64,000 nt of DNA from CAXTPV01 sp965276715. Its GTDB lineage: Bacteria; Pseudomonadota; Alphaproteobacteria; Acetobacterales; Acetobacteraceae. The notes beneath the pieces were generated by a model. The model saw only the letters and a program-made list of their open reading frames with translations, was not told the DNA's origin and did no database searches. Made by a program: the position numbers and the translations under genes. This document shows, piece by piece, positions 1 to 7,260 of this stretch. Positions within the stretch are counted from its first letter, which is position 1; the number at the start of each line of letters is the position of its first letter. The stretch lies in NCBI GenBank assembly GCA_965276715.1, contig OZ255622.1, positions 2,170,001 to 2,234,000 of the forward strand, in the 5' to 3' direction.

Positions 1-405
1 CGGCCGGGGATCGCGATCGGGGCGGATGTGATCGCGGGGTTTCCGACCGAGACGGAGGCGCTGTTCGAGCAGACGCTGGGGTTCGTGCGGGACTGGTCGA
101 TCCCTTATTTGCACGTATTTCCGTATAGCGAGCGGCCGGGGACACCGGCGGCGCGGATGCAGGCGGTGCCGATGGCGGAGCGGCGGGCGCGGGCCGGGAT
201 GCTGCGTGCGGCGGGCGCCGCCAACGCGGCGTCGTTTCATGCCGGGCTGGTCGGGCGCCGGGTCAGCGTGCTGGTGGAGAAGGGAGGGCGCGGGCGGACG
301 GAGCATTACGCGCTGGTGGAGATCGATGGTGGCGTGGCGGGGGACTTGGTCACGGCGACCGTGGAATCGGGCGACGGGGCCGGGCTGGTGGCGCGGGCGG
401 CGTGA
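1..405 (+). CDS. mtaB: MtaB-type tRNA methylthiotransferase, C-terminal part
   Basis: This is the 3' end of a radical-SAM methylthiotransferase gene; the 5' part lies outside the window. The frame is open from base 1 and reads through a segment ending IGADVIAGFPTET, the conserved late radical-SAM-domain motif of the MiaB/MtaB family. It continues through LHVFPYSERPGTPA, typical of MtaB, and a short TRAM-like end. MtaB makes 2-methylthio-N6-threonylcarbamoyladenosine at position 37 of ANN-decoding tRNAs. In many alphaproteobacteria it directly precedes ftsY. Here ftsY is also present downstream, but two minus-strand genes separate them. Confidence 0.88.
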   Translation, partial: RPGIAIGADVIAGFPTETEALFEQTLGFVRDWSIPYLHVFPYSERPGTPAARMQAVPMAERRARAGMLRAAGAANAASFHAGLVGRRVSVLVEKGGRGRTEHYALVEIDGGVAGDLVTATVESGDGAGLVARAA

Positions 406-419
406 TGCGGTCGAGGCAT

Positions 420-974
420 TCAGTGGCGACCGCGTTCCTCGTTCCGGCGGGTGATGGAAGGCATGGGTGCTGGCGCCCAGGAGGGGGGTGCTTCGTCACC
501 GGCTTCCCACTGTGATGGCTGTGTCCAGGGTTGCCAGTAGCGCAGGCGAAGCATGCGCAGGAGGAGCCAGGCGAAGGGGGCGAGGATGAGCCAGAGGGCG
601 ATGTTGAACATTCCGCCATCGAGCTGATCCGGATGGCGCAGCGGCAGAAGCCTGAGCAGGACGGCGACGCCGAGCAGGAAGCCGGCGGGATAGGCGGCGA
701 GCAATACCGAGCCGCTGTAGAAGAGATAGTTGATAAACCAGTAACGCCTTTTATGGAGCCCGAGTATGACGATGACCATCAGGCTCATGGCGAAGGCGAG
801 CACGGGGAGGATCGAGCCGAGCCAGACGTCGAGGCCGTTCGCGAGAACCGGGATGAGGCTCTGGATCGCCAATAACGGGGTTCCGACGCTGAGCATCATG
901 TAGCCGGCGAGACCGAGCGAGGTGCTCCTCGGCGCGTAGCCGGTGGGACGGGTGCGTGTGCCGGCCTCGGTCAT
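420..974 (-). CDS. Integral membrane protein, possible immunity partner
   Basis: A 184-residue protein with about four hydrophobic segments (roughly residues 20-45, 52-72, 83-107 and 124-145), short basic loops and a charged Pro-rich tail. I do not recognise a family. Its start codon overlaps the stop of the upstream gene (971-2080) by four bases in an ATGA arrangement, so the two are translationally coupled and probably form one unit. They lie on the strand opposite to mtaB and ftsY. A small multi-pass protein coupled to a toxin-like gene could be an immunity protein, but that is inferred from context only. Confidence 0.7.
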   Translation of the reverse strand: MTEAGTRTRPTGYAPRSTSLGLAGYMMLSVGTPLLAIQSLIPVLANGLDVWLGSILPVLAFAMSLMVIVILGLHKRRYWFINYLFYSGSVLLAAYPAGFLLGVAVLLRLLPLRHPDQLDGGMFNIALWLILAPFAWLLLRMLRLRYWQPWTQPSQWEAGDEAPPSWAPAPMPSITRRNEERGRH

Positions 975-2080
975 GGCGATCTTGGACTGGAGACACCGAC
1001 CACGCGCATCTCGATGCGCACGTCGTTGGGCATGCCGCCCTTCGGGATGAGCGTCTTCTCGTACTCCTCATCAAGCTGTCGCTGCTCGATGCTCTCTGCG
1101 GCCGCGGGCGGGGCCGCGGTCATCAAAGCCGATCCGGCCAGCGTCGTGCCCTGGAAGAGGTAGAGGTCGCGGATCTTGATCGTGCGGATGCGCGAATTAG
1201 CGTCCGAGACGGCCTGAGACTGTGCCTTTGCCTCGCGTTCGAAGACGCGCACCTTTCGCATCCGGCGGCTGACCGGTCCAAGGTGACGTTCGGGGTGCCT
1301 GATCTTGGCCACGCGCGCACGGGCTGTCGCGGCCGAACGCATCGCCTCGGCACTGCCCGCCGACGCTTCGCGCGCTTCGTTTCCCAGCTTGCCGACCTCG
1401 GTGAGCGAACGCAGCGAGCCGACGGCGAGATCGGGGAGAAGCATCAGCGTGGCGCCGATGCGGACCCACTGCACTTGTTGGTTGTTCTCGAGCCTTGCCG
1501 CGGTCGCCTCATCGCCAGAAATCTCTGCGACATAGATCCTTCCATCGACGGCGAAGAGGACGAAAGCTCCCATGGCGGCGGCTGTGCCGGTGATCAGGCC
1601 AGCGGCCGCCATCACCGGTCCTGCGGCGATGAGTTCAGGAGCTGCCACGACGAAGAAGACAATGCCGGCCGCGACGCCGACGGCGTCGAGGACGACACCG
1701 GCTGTGTCCGCCGCGAGTTTGTGCCGGATAAGAAACTTGTGGGCCGGCTCCCAGGCACGGTCGTAGAGGCCCTGCTCCAGGGCTTGTGACGCTGCGAGCT
1801 GGGCTTGCGCGCTCTGTATCTCGGCTTCGCCCTCGATCTCCATGGCGCGCCAGAACCAGGCGGCAAGCTTGCCTCGGATGCCGGTGGCTGGCGGCGTCGG
1901 AGGTGGTGGCAGCGCCACGTGCTGGGCGAGGACGTTCAGCCAAAGGATGCGGCAATCGGCGCCACCACCACTCGGCCGCCGGACGACGGAGATTCTGTTG
2001 CCATCGGAGAAGCTGATCCCCGCGTGAGGTCCGATGGTGGCGTCGGCGAAGTCGAGGTAGGGATACCAGAAGCCCGGCAC
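971..2080 (-). CDS. Toxin-like protein with central hydrophobic region, possibly 5'-truncated
   Basis: A 369-residue protein from a GTG start at 2080. It has a Pro-rich stretch (residues about 57-65), a charged helical region, two long Ala/Gly-rich hydrophobic segments (about 125-180) and an Ala/Glu/Arg-rich helical C-terminal half. The arrangement resembles alphaproteobacterial polymorphic or secreted effectors, but no named domain can be assigned. The same frame stays open upstream to a stop at 2189-2191 and reads like coding sequence, yet has no ATG, GTG or TTG before 2080. The original gene may therefore have lost its 5' end next to the repeat at 2196-2243. It overlaps the downstream membrane-protein gene by four bases. 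Confidence 0.6.
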   Translation of the reverse strand: MPGFWYPYLDFADATIGPHAGISFSDGNRISVVRRPSGGGADCRILWLNVLAQHVALPPPPTPPATGIRGKLAAWFWRAMEIEGEAEIQSAQAQLAASQALEQGLYDRAWEPAHKFLIRHKLAADTAGVVLDAVGVAAGIVFFVVAAPELIAAGPVMAAAGLITGTAAAMGAFVLFAVDGRIYVAEISGDEATAARLENNQQVQWVRIGATLMLLPDLAVGSLRSLTEVGKLGNEAREASAGSAEAMRSAATARARVAKIRHPERHLGPVSRRMRKVRVFEREAKAQSQAVSDANSRIRTIKIRDLYLFQGTTLAGSALMTAAPPAAAESIEQRQLDEEYEKTLIPKGGMPNDVRIEMRVVGVSSPRSP

Positions 2081-2195
2081 GCTCGTTCTCGTAGATGTTC
2101 GGAACTGTCCATCGTCGGTGGTTGACGTTCTGTCGACCGTGAACTTCTCAGGCGGGAGGAGGATCGTGGCCAGGGCTAGGCGCAGCGCCTAGTAA

Positions 2196-2243
2196 TGCGG
2201 GTCCCGGGGCGCATGCCCCCGGCGAGTCCAGGGCGGCGCCCTG
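2196..2243. repeat. Right half of dispersed GC-rich intergenic repeat
   Basis: This stretch matches the right halves of the elements at 37468-37572 and 43636-43758: a GCGGGTC block, a GGGGCGC..GCCCCC mini-hairpin, then a TCCAGGGC..GCCCTG hairpin. No left half is visible. It lies between the decapitated frame of the 971-2080 gene and the ftsY start, so it may mark a rearrangement point. Confidence 0.6.
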
Positions 2244-2258
2244 ATAGGTGGATTCGTG

Positions 2259-3212
2259 ATGGCGCTAGGGTTTTTCTCGAGGCTCAAGCAGGGGCTGACG
2301 CGGTCGACCGCCAAGCTCGGCGGCGGGATCAGTGCGGTCTTCACCAGACGCAAGCTCGATGACGAGGCGCTGGACGAACTTGAGGAGGTGCTGATCGCGG
2401 CCGATCTCGGACCGGCTGTCGCCGGGCGGGTGATCGACCAGTTCCGGCGGACGAGGTTCGGACGCGAGGTGACGGACGACGAGGTGAAGGAGGCGCTGGC
2501 CACCGAGATCGCGCGGGTGCTGGCGCCGGTCGCGGTGCCGTTCGAGCCGGACCCGCGGCGCCGGCCGCATGTCGTGCTGATGGTGGGCGTGAACGGGACG
2601 GGCAAGACGACGACGATCGGCAAGTTGGCGCTGCAGCAGTCCGAGCGCGGGCGGCGGTCGGTGCTGGCGGCGTGCGACACGTTCCGGGCCGCCGCGGTCG
2701 AGCAGTTGCAGATCTGGGGCGAACGGGTGGGGGCGCCGGTGATCTTCGGGCCGGCCAACACGGACGCGGCGGGATTGGCGTTCGACGCGCTGGGCCGCGC
2801 CGCGGATCAGGATGCGGATCTGCTGCTGATCGACACGGCGGGGCGGCTGCACAACAAGTCGGTGCTGATGGAGGAGCTGGCGAAGATCATCCGCGTGATC
2901 CGCAAGCGCGACGAGACGGCGCCGCATTCGGTGCTGCTGGTGCTGGATGCGACGACCGGCCAGAACGCAGTCGAGCAGGTGCGGGTGTTCCGCGAGATGG
3001 TCGAGGTGACGGGTCTGGTGGTGACCAAGCTCGACGGCAGCGCGCGCGGCGGGATCGTGGTGGCCCTGGCGGAGACTTTCGGCCTGCCGGTGCACCTGGT
3101 GGGGGTGGGCGAGAAGGCGGCGGACCTGCGCGACTTTTCAGCCGCCGAGTTCGCGCGCGGGCTGGTGGGCGACGTGAAGGGGTTTGGCGGCGAGGTGGTG
3201 GTCGAAGCGTAG
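2259..3212 (+). CDS. ftsY: Signal recognition particle receptor FtsY
   Basis: An SRP-type GTPase of 317 residues. The N-domain (about 20-95) is followed by the G-domain with the P-loop GVNGTGKTTT, the DTFRAAAVEQL motif, DTAGR and TKLDGSARGG. FtsY docks the SRP-ribosome complex at the inner membrane for co-translational insertion. The protein is short because the acidic N-terminal A-domain of E. coli FtsY is essentially absent, as in many alphaproteobacteria. The frame opens with GTG at 2256 immediately before ATG at 2259; I chose the ATG. Its usual neighbour mtaB ends at 405, so about 1.85 kb has been interposed. Confidence 0.95.
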   Translation: MALGFFSRLKQGLTRSTAKLGGGISAVFTRRKLDDEALDELEEVLIAADLGPAVAGRVIDQFRRTRFGREVTDDEVKEALATEIARVLAPVAVPFEPDPRRRPHVVLMVGVNGTGKTTTIGKLALQQSERGRRSVLAACDTFRAAAVEQLQIWGERVGAPVIFGPANTDAAGLAFDALGRAADQDADLLLIDTAGRLHNKSVLMEELAKIIRVIRKRDETAPHSVLLVLDATTGQNAVEQVRVFREMVEVTGLVVTKLDGSARGGIVVALAETFGLPVHLVGVGEKAADLRDFSAAEFARGLVGDVKGFGGEVVVEA

Positions 3213-3213
3213 G

Positions 3214-3579
3214 CTACTGCATCGGGATCGAGAGGCTCATGCCGCCGGCGGGACGGACGCGCGAGGAGCGGCTGTATTCGGAGCCGGTGTCGGCGAGGAC
3301 GCCGTTGCCGTGCTCGCTCATGCGCAGCAGATCGGGATGGAGGTTGGGCTGGTCGCTGTCAGCGACCTTCTCGGCGGGGGTGCCGAAATTCTCGTCCGGA
3401 AGCGGCGCGGGCTTGAACACCTCGACGCTCGCGACCCGGGCGGTCGGAGCCGGAGCGACCATATCGTTGGCGATGGCGGGCATGGTCGGCTGGGGATCGG
3501 CGGCGAGAGCGGTCGTTCCGGCCAGGGCCATGATCCCAGCGGCAATGACGGTGCGGCACGAGATAAGCGAACGGCTCAT
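3214..3579 (-). CDS. Small secreted/periplasmic protein
   Basis: A 121-residue protein with a clear Sec signal: a short basic start, a hydrophobic core (about residues 9-24) and a TALAADP cleavage region. The mature part is Pro/Ala-rich and low in complexity, with no recognised domain. The start at 3579 overlaps the stop of the NUDIX gene by four bases, so it is the second gene of that unit. An in-frame start 38 codons upstream would precede the signal peptide with Arg-rich residues and is unlikely. Confidence 0.65.
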   Translation of the reverse strand: MSRSLISCRTVIAAGIMALAGTTALAADPQPTMPAIANDMVAPAPTARVASVEVFKPAPLPDENFGTPAEKVADSDQPNLHPDLLRMSEHGNGVLADTGSEYSRSSRVRPAGGMSLSIPMQ

Positions 3580-4133
3580 GACAGGGTCTCGCTGAGCTCG
3601 GGCGCGATGGCGCCGCGTGGATCGTGGGAAGGGTTGGTGGCGGGTGCGCCGAGCGGGCGGCCGCGCATGACGAGCCATTGCTCGAGAGCCCAATGGACGG
3701 ACGGGAAGGCCAGTTCGCCCCAGGGGATCTCGTCTTGGGTGAAGAGGCGCGTGTCGAGGGTCTCGTCCCCTGGGAAGAAGTGAGGCAGGCCGTGGGCGAA
3801 GCGGGCGCGGTGGATGACTTGCACCTGGCCGATCCGCGCGATGCTGTAGAGAGCGAGGACACCCTCGATCTCGATGCGGGCGTTGGCTTCCTCGTCGGCC
3901 TCGCGCGCGGCGCCTTCGGCGATGGTCTCGCCCATTTCGAGGTAGCCGGCGGGCAGGGTCCAGAAGCCATGGCGGGGTGCGATGGCGCGCCGGCAGAGGA
4001 GGACGCGTCCGTCATGCTCGACGACGGAGCTGACGACGACCTTGGGGTTCTCGTAGAAGACGTGGCCGCAATCCAGGCATGTCAGACGCTCGCGCCCGTC
4101 ATTCTCCGGAAGGATGCGCTGCAGGTTTGCCAT
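3576..4133 (-). CDS. NUDIX hydrolase with N-terminal zinc-ribbon-like segment
   Basis: A 185-residue NUDIX hydrolase. An N-terminal CLDCGHVFYENP segment, reminiscent of the zinc ribbon in NudC-like enzymes, is followed by the Nudix box starting at GYLEMGETIAEG and continuing to READEEANA. The GX5EX7REX2EE core is intact, with the usual final Gly replaced by Asn. The family cleaves nucleoside diphosphates linked to another moiety; the substrate here cannot be told. I chose ATG at 4133 because an upstream GTG at 4163 adds ten residues without a ribosome-binding site. It is coupled by a four-base overlap to the secreted-protein gene at 3214-3579. Confidence 0.85.
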   Translation of the reverse strand: MANLQRILPENDGRERLTCLDCGHVFYENPKVVVSSVVEHDGRVLLCRRAIAPRHGFWTLPAGYLEMGETIAEGAAREADEEANARIEIEGVLALYSIARIGQVQVIHRARFAHGLPHFFPGDETLDTRLFTQDEIPWGELAFPSVHWALEQWLVMRGRPLGAPATNPSHDPRGAIAPELSETLS

Positions 4134-4163
4134 CGATCGTAGGTTGCACGCCGATCCGTTCAC

Positions 4164-4472
4164 ATTTCAATGAGAAACCGGCGATTGTAGCAAAGCGTGA
4201 TCGAACGCGGGCGAGCGTGTCCGGTCAGACGGACAGGTTGAGGATCGAACCGCGTGGGGATTGGGGTGACGGCGCGACGCCGGTGGCGCTGGGGACCGCG
4301 AGGACGCGGCTGCTGTTGGCGGGGGCGAGGCGCTCGGTGGCGCGCACGTCCCGGATGGGCGACGTCGAGGGGGCGGGGGTCGAGAGGGCGGGGAGGGAGA
4401 TGCTGGAGATCATGACGACAGCCTATCCGTCGGATCTTAAGAAGATATGAAGGCCTGGCAGGAAGGACAGCG
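4164..4472. other. Intergenic region with one weak small reading frame
   Basis: About 310 bases between the divergent NUDIX and GFA-family genes, so promoters for both should lie here. The only content I can point to is the small minus-strand frame at 4225-4413. No repeat or strong hairpin is evident. Confidence 0.4.
4225..4413 (-). CDS. Possible small protein, unknown function
   Basis: A 62-codon frame starting with ATG, rich in Ser, Pro and Ala and ending SILNLSV. There is no strong Shine-Dalgarno sequence and no recognised domain. Its support is the ATG start, the intergenic location and a composition resembling other short Pro/Ala-rich alphaproteobacterial proteins. It may be spurious. 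Confidence 0.3.
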   Translation of the reverse strand: MISSISLPALSTPAPSTSPIRDVRATERLAPANSSRVLAVPSATGVAPSPQSPRGSILNLSV

Positions 4473-4910
4473 ATGACAGATATTCTTGAAGGCGGCTGCT
4501 TGTGCGGTTCGGTCCGCTATCGGATCGCGACCGGGCCCGAGACCGGCCTCGACGCGGCGGCCCTCCCCGGGACCTATTGTCATTGTTCGATGTGCCGGAA
4601 GGCGACCGGCGGCGGGTACGCCGCGCTGGTTGCCGTTCCTCGCGAAGCCATCGTGTGGACGGTCGGCTCGCCGAGCATCTTCCGGTCGTCACCTGTCGCC
4701 CGTCGCGGCTTCTGCCAATCATGCGGGTCACCGCTTTTCTATGAGGCGGACGCCGAGGACCATCTGGCCATCACGGTCGGCAGCCTTGACGAACCGGCCG
4801 GCTTCAAGGCGGATCATCATTACGGAATCGAGAGCCGGCTCGCGTGGGCGGATTGCGGACCCGACCTGCCTGGCCGCGAGACGACGGAGCGCTTCGAGGG
4901 TCAACCTTAG
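4473..4910 (+). CDS. GFA / CENP-V family zinc protein
   Basis: A 145-residue member of the glutathione-dependent formaldehyde-activating (Gfa/CENP-V) fold family. The zinc-binding cysteine sets are visible: CLCG near the N-terminus, CHCSMCRK at about residues 37-44 and FCQSCGSPL at about 79-87. Few family members have a tested function and most do not act on formaldehyde, so the substrate is unknown. The start at 4473 follows a good AGGAAGGA site. It converges with pgk, whose stop lies 15 bases downstream. Confidence 0.87.
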   Translation: MTDILEGGCLCGSVRYRIATGPETGLDAAALPGTYCHCSMCRKATGGGYAALVAVPREAIVWTVGSPSIFRSSPVARRGFCQSCGSPLFYEADAEDHLAITVGSLDEPAGFKADHHYGIESRLAWADCGPDLPGRETTERFEGQP

Positions 4911-4924
4911 CGGCTCGTTGGGAC

Positions 4925-6148
4925 CTATCCCGGGAAGATGATGCCGTCGAGCGAGAGCAGGGCCTGGATCCCGGGCAGGGTTTTGCCTTCGAGCCACTCG
5001 AGAAAGGCGCCGCCGGCGGTCGAGACGTAGCTCAGGTCGTCGAGCACGCCGGCGTGGCGGAGGGCCGAGACGGTGTCGCCGCCGCCGGCGACCGAGCGCA
5101 GCGTGCCGGCGCGGGTGGCGGCGGCGACCGCTTGGGCGAGTGCCGTGGTGGCGGCGTCGAACGGGTGGAGCTCGAAGGCGCCGAGCGGGCCGTTCCAGAC
5201 CAGCGTGCGAAGCGCCGGCAGACGGGCGATCAGCAGCTCGACGGTCCTGGGGCCGGCGTCGAGGATCATCGCGTCGGCGGGGACGTCGCCGATCGGGACG
5301 GTGAGCGTCGGCGGATCGGCGCGGAACTCGGTCGCGGTGACGGCATCGACGGGAAGCATGATCTCGCAGCCCGTCGCCTTGGCGCGGGCGATGATGTCGC
5401 GCGCGGTCGCGTGCATGTCGGCTTCCTGGAGCGACCTGCCGACCCCGATCCCCTGAGCCGCGAGGAACGTGTTGGCCATCGCGCCGCCGATGACCAGGAG
5501 CTGGACGCGGCCGATGATGTTGCCGAGCAGGTCGAGCTTGGTGGAGATCTTGGCACCGCCGACGATGGCGACGACAGGACGCTCGGGGCTCTCGAGAGCG
5601 AGCGCAAGCGCGTTGAGCTCGGCCTGCATGAGGCGGCCGGCGTGGGCGGGCAGGTGTTTCGCCACGCCCTCGGTGCTGGCGTGCGCGCGATGGGCGGCGG
5701 AGAAGGCGTCGTTGACGTAGAGGTCGGCGAGGCTCGCGAGTGCGCGGGCCATGCCGGGGTCGTTGGCCTCCTCCCCGGGATGGTAGCGGGTGTTTTCCAA
5801 TACCAGCACCTCGCCGTCCTTCAGGTCCGCGACCGCCTGCTCGGCGACGGGGCCGATGCAGTCGTCGGCGAAATGCACGGGATGGCCGAGGACCTGCTCC
5901 AGCGCCACGCGGACCGGGCCCAGCGACATCTCGGGTACCCGCTTCCCGCGCGGGCGATCGAAATGGCTGACGACGATGACGCGGGCGCCCTGGTCGGCGA
6001 GCTCGCGGATGGTCGGCGTGAGGCGTTCGAGGCGGGTCAGGTCGGTGATCCGCCCCTCGCGCAGCGGCACGTTGAGGTCGGCACGCAGCAGGACGCGCTT
6101 GCCCGCCACCTCGAGCTGGTCGAGCGTCCGGTACGAGGTGGTGGCCAT
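4925..6148 (-). CDS. pgk: Phosphoglycerate kinase
   Basis: A 407-residue phosphoglycerate kinase, full length for the family. It interconverts 1,3-bisphosphoglycerate plus ADP with 3-phosphoglycerate plus ATP. The N-terminal substrate motif (LLRADLNVPL), the hinge-region GGAKISTKLDLL and the nucleotide-site GGGDTVSAL are all present. The start at 6148 is two bases after the gap stop codon, so gap and pgk form one transcript. The open frame continues far upstream, but that part is antisense to gap and the ABC gene and is not coding. Confidence 0.96.
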   Translation of the reverse strand: MATTSYRTLDQLEVAGKRVLLRADLNVPLREGRITDLTRLERLTPTIRELADQGARVIVVSHFDRPRGKRVPEMSLGPVRVALEQVLGHPVHFADDCIGPVAEQAVADLKDGEVLVLENTRYHPGEEANDPGMARALASLADLYVNDAFSAAHRAHASTEGVAKHLPAHAGRLMQAELNALALALESPERPVVAIVGGAKISTKLDLLGNIIGRVQLLVIGGAMANTFLAAQGIGVGRSLQEADMHATARDIIARAKATGCEIMLPVDAVTATEFRADPPTLTVPIGDVPADAMILDAGPRTVELLIARLPALRTLVWNGPLGAFELHPFDAATTALAQAVAAATRAGTLRSVAGGGDTVSALRHAGVLDDLSYVSTAGGAFLEWLEGKTLPGIQALLSLDGIIFPG

Positions 6149-6150
6149 GA

Positions 6151-7170
6151 TCAGAGCGCGCCGAAGACCGCGGCGGTGTCGGCCATGCGGTTCGAGAAGC
6201 CCCACTCGTTGTCGTACCAGCCGCAGACGCGGATCAGCTTGCCGCCGTCGATGGACGCGGTCTGGGTGGCGTCGAACGAGCACGACGCGCTCACATGGTT
6301 GAAATCCGAGCTCACCAGCGGGTCGGTGGAGTAGGCGAGGATCGGATGAAGCGGACCGTCGGCGGCGGCCTTGAAGGCGGCGTTGACCTCGTCCCTGGAG
6401 CCCTCGCGGCTGACGGCGACGTCGAGCGAGACGAGCGAGACGTTCGGCGTGGGGACGCGGATCGCGGTGCCGTCGAGCTTGCCCTTGAGCTCGGGCAGCA
6501 CCAGGCCGATCGCCTTGGCGGCACCGGTGCTGGTGGGGATCATGGACAGGGCGGCCGCGCGGGCGCGATGGAGGTCCTTGTGCAGCGTGTCCACCGTGCG
6601 CTGGTCGCCGGTGTAGGAATGGATGGTCACCATGTAGCCGCGCTCGATGCCGAAGGTGTCGTGCAGCACCTTGGCCATGGGGGCGAGGCAGTTGGTGGTG
6701 CAGGAGCCATTCGAGATCACGGTCATGGCGGACGTGATGACGCTGTGGTTGACGCCGTAGACGATGGTGGCGTCGACGCCGTCGGCGGGTGCCGAGATCA
6801 GCACCTTGCGCGCGCCGGCGGTGATGAGGGCTGACGCGGCCTCCTTCTTGGTGAACAGGCCGGTGCATTCGAGGGCGACGTCGACGCCCTGGTAGGGGAC
6901 CTTCGAGGGGTCGCGCTCGGCGGAGACCTTGATCGGACCGTAGGTTTTTCCCGCGTGAGTGCGAACGGTGATGCTGTCGCCCTCGACGATCACCTCGCCC
7001 GGGAAGCGGCCATGGACGCTGTCGTAGCGGAACAGGTGCGCGTTGGCCTCGACCGAGCCGAGATCGTTGATCGCGACGGGGACGACGTCGTCGCGGCCGC
7101 TCTCGCAGATCGCCCGAAGCACCAAACGGCCGATGCGGCCGAACCCGTTGATCGCTACGCTGACTGCCAT
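6151..7170 (-). CDS. gap: Type I glyceraldehyde-3-phosphate dehydrogenase
   Basis: A 339-residue GAPDH. The N-terminal NAD-binding INGFGRIGR, the catalytic cysteine in NGSCTTNCLAPM and the late WYDNEWGFSNRM motif are all visible. The start at 7170 was chosen because MAVSVAINGFGRIG is the usual N-terminus and an AGGGAG site sits just upstream; an earlier frame start at 7209 is disfavoured. It is co-transcribed with pgk. In alphaproteobacteria the usual order is tkt-gap-pgk; here an ABC exporter and a degenerate transketolase lie upstream on the same strand. Confidence 0.96.
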   Translation of the reverse strand: MAVSVAINGFGRIGRLVLRAICESGRDDVVPVAINDLGSVEANAHLFRYDSVHGRFPGEVIVEGDSITVRTHAGKTYGPIKVSAERDPSKVPYQGVDVALECTGLFTKKEAASALITAGARKVLISAPADGVDATIVYGVNHSVITSAMTVISNGSCTTNCLAPMAKVLHDTFGIERGYMVTIHSYTGDQRTVDTLHKDLHRARAAALSMIPTSTGAAKAIGLVLPELKGKLDGTAIRVPTPNVSLVSLDVAVSREGSRDEVNAAFKAAADGPLHPILAYSTDPLVSSDFNHVSASCSFDATQTASIDGGKLIRVCGWYDNEWGFSNRMADTAAVFGAL

Positions 7171-7260
7171 GGTCGTGCTCCCTGTCTGGCGCGGCGGAAC
7201 GTAGAGCATTTGGCGCCACGTGCGTAGCCGGGGTGGCCCCGCCGGAACACGTGGGCGGCC

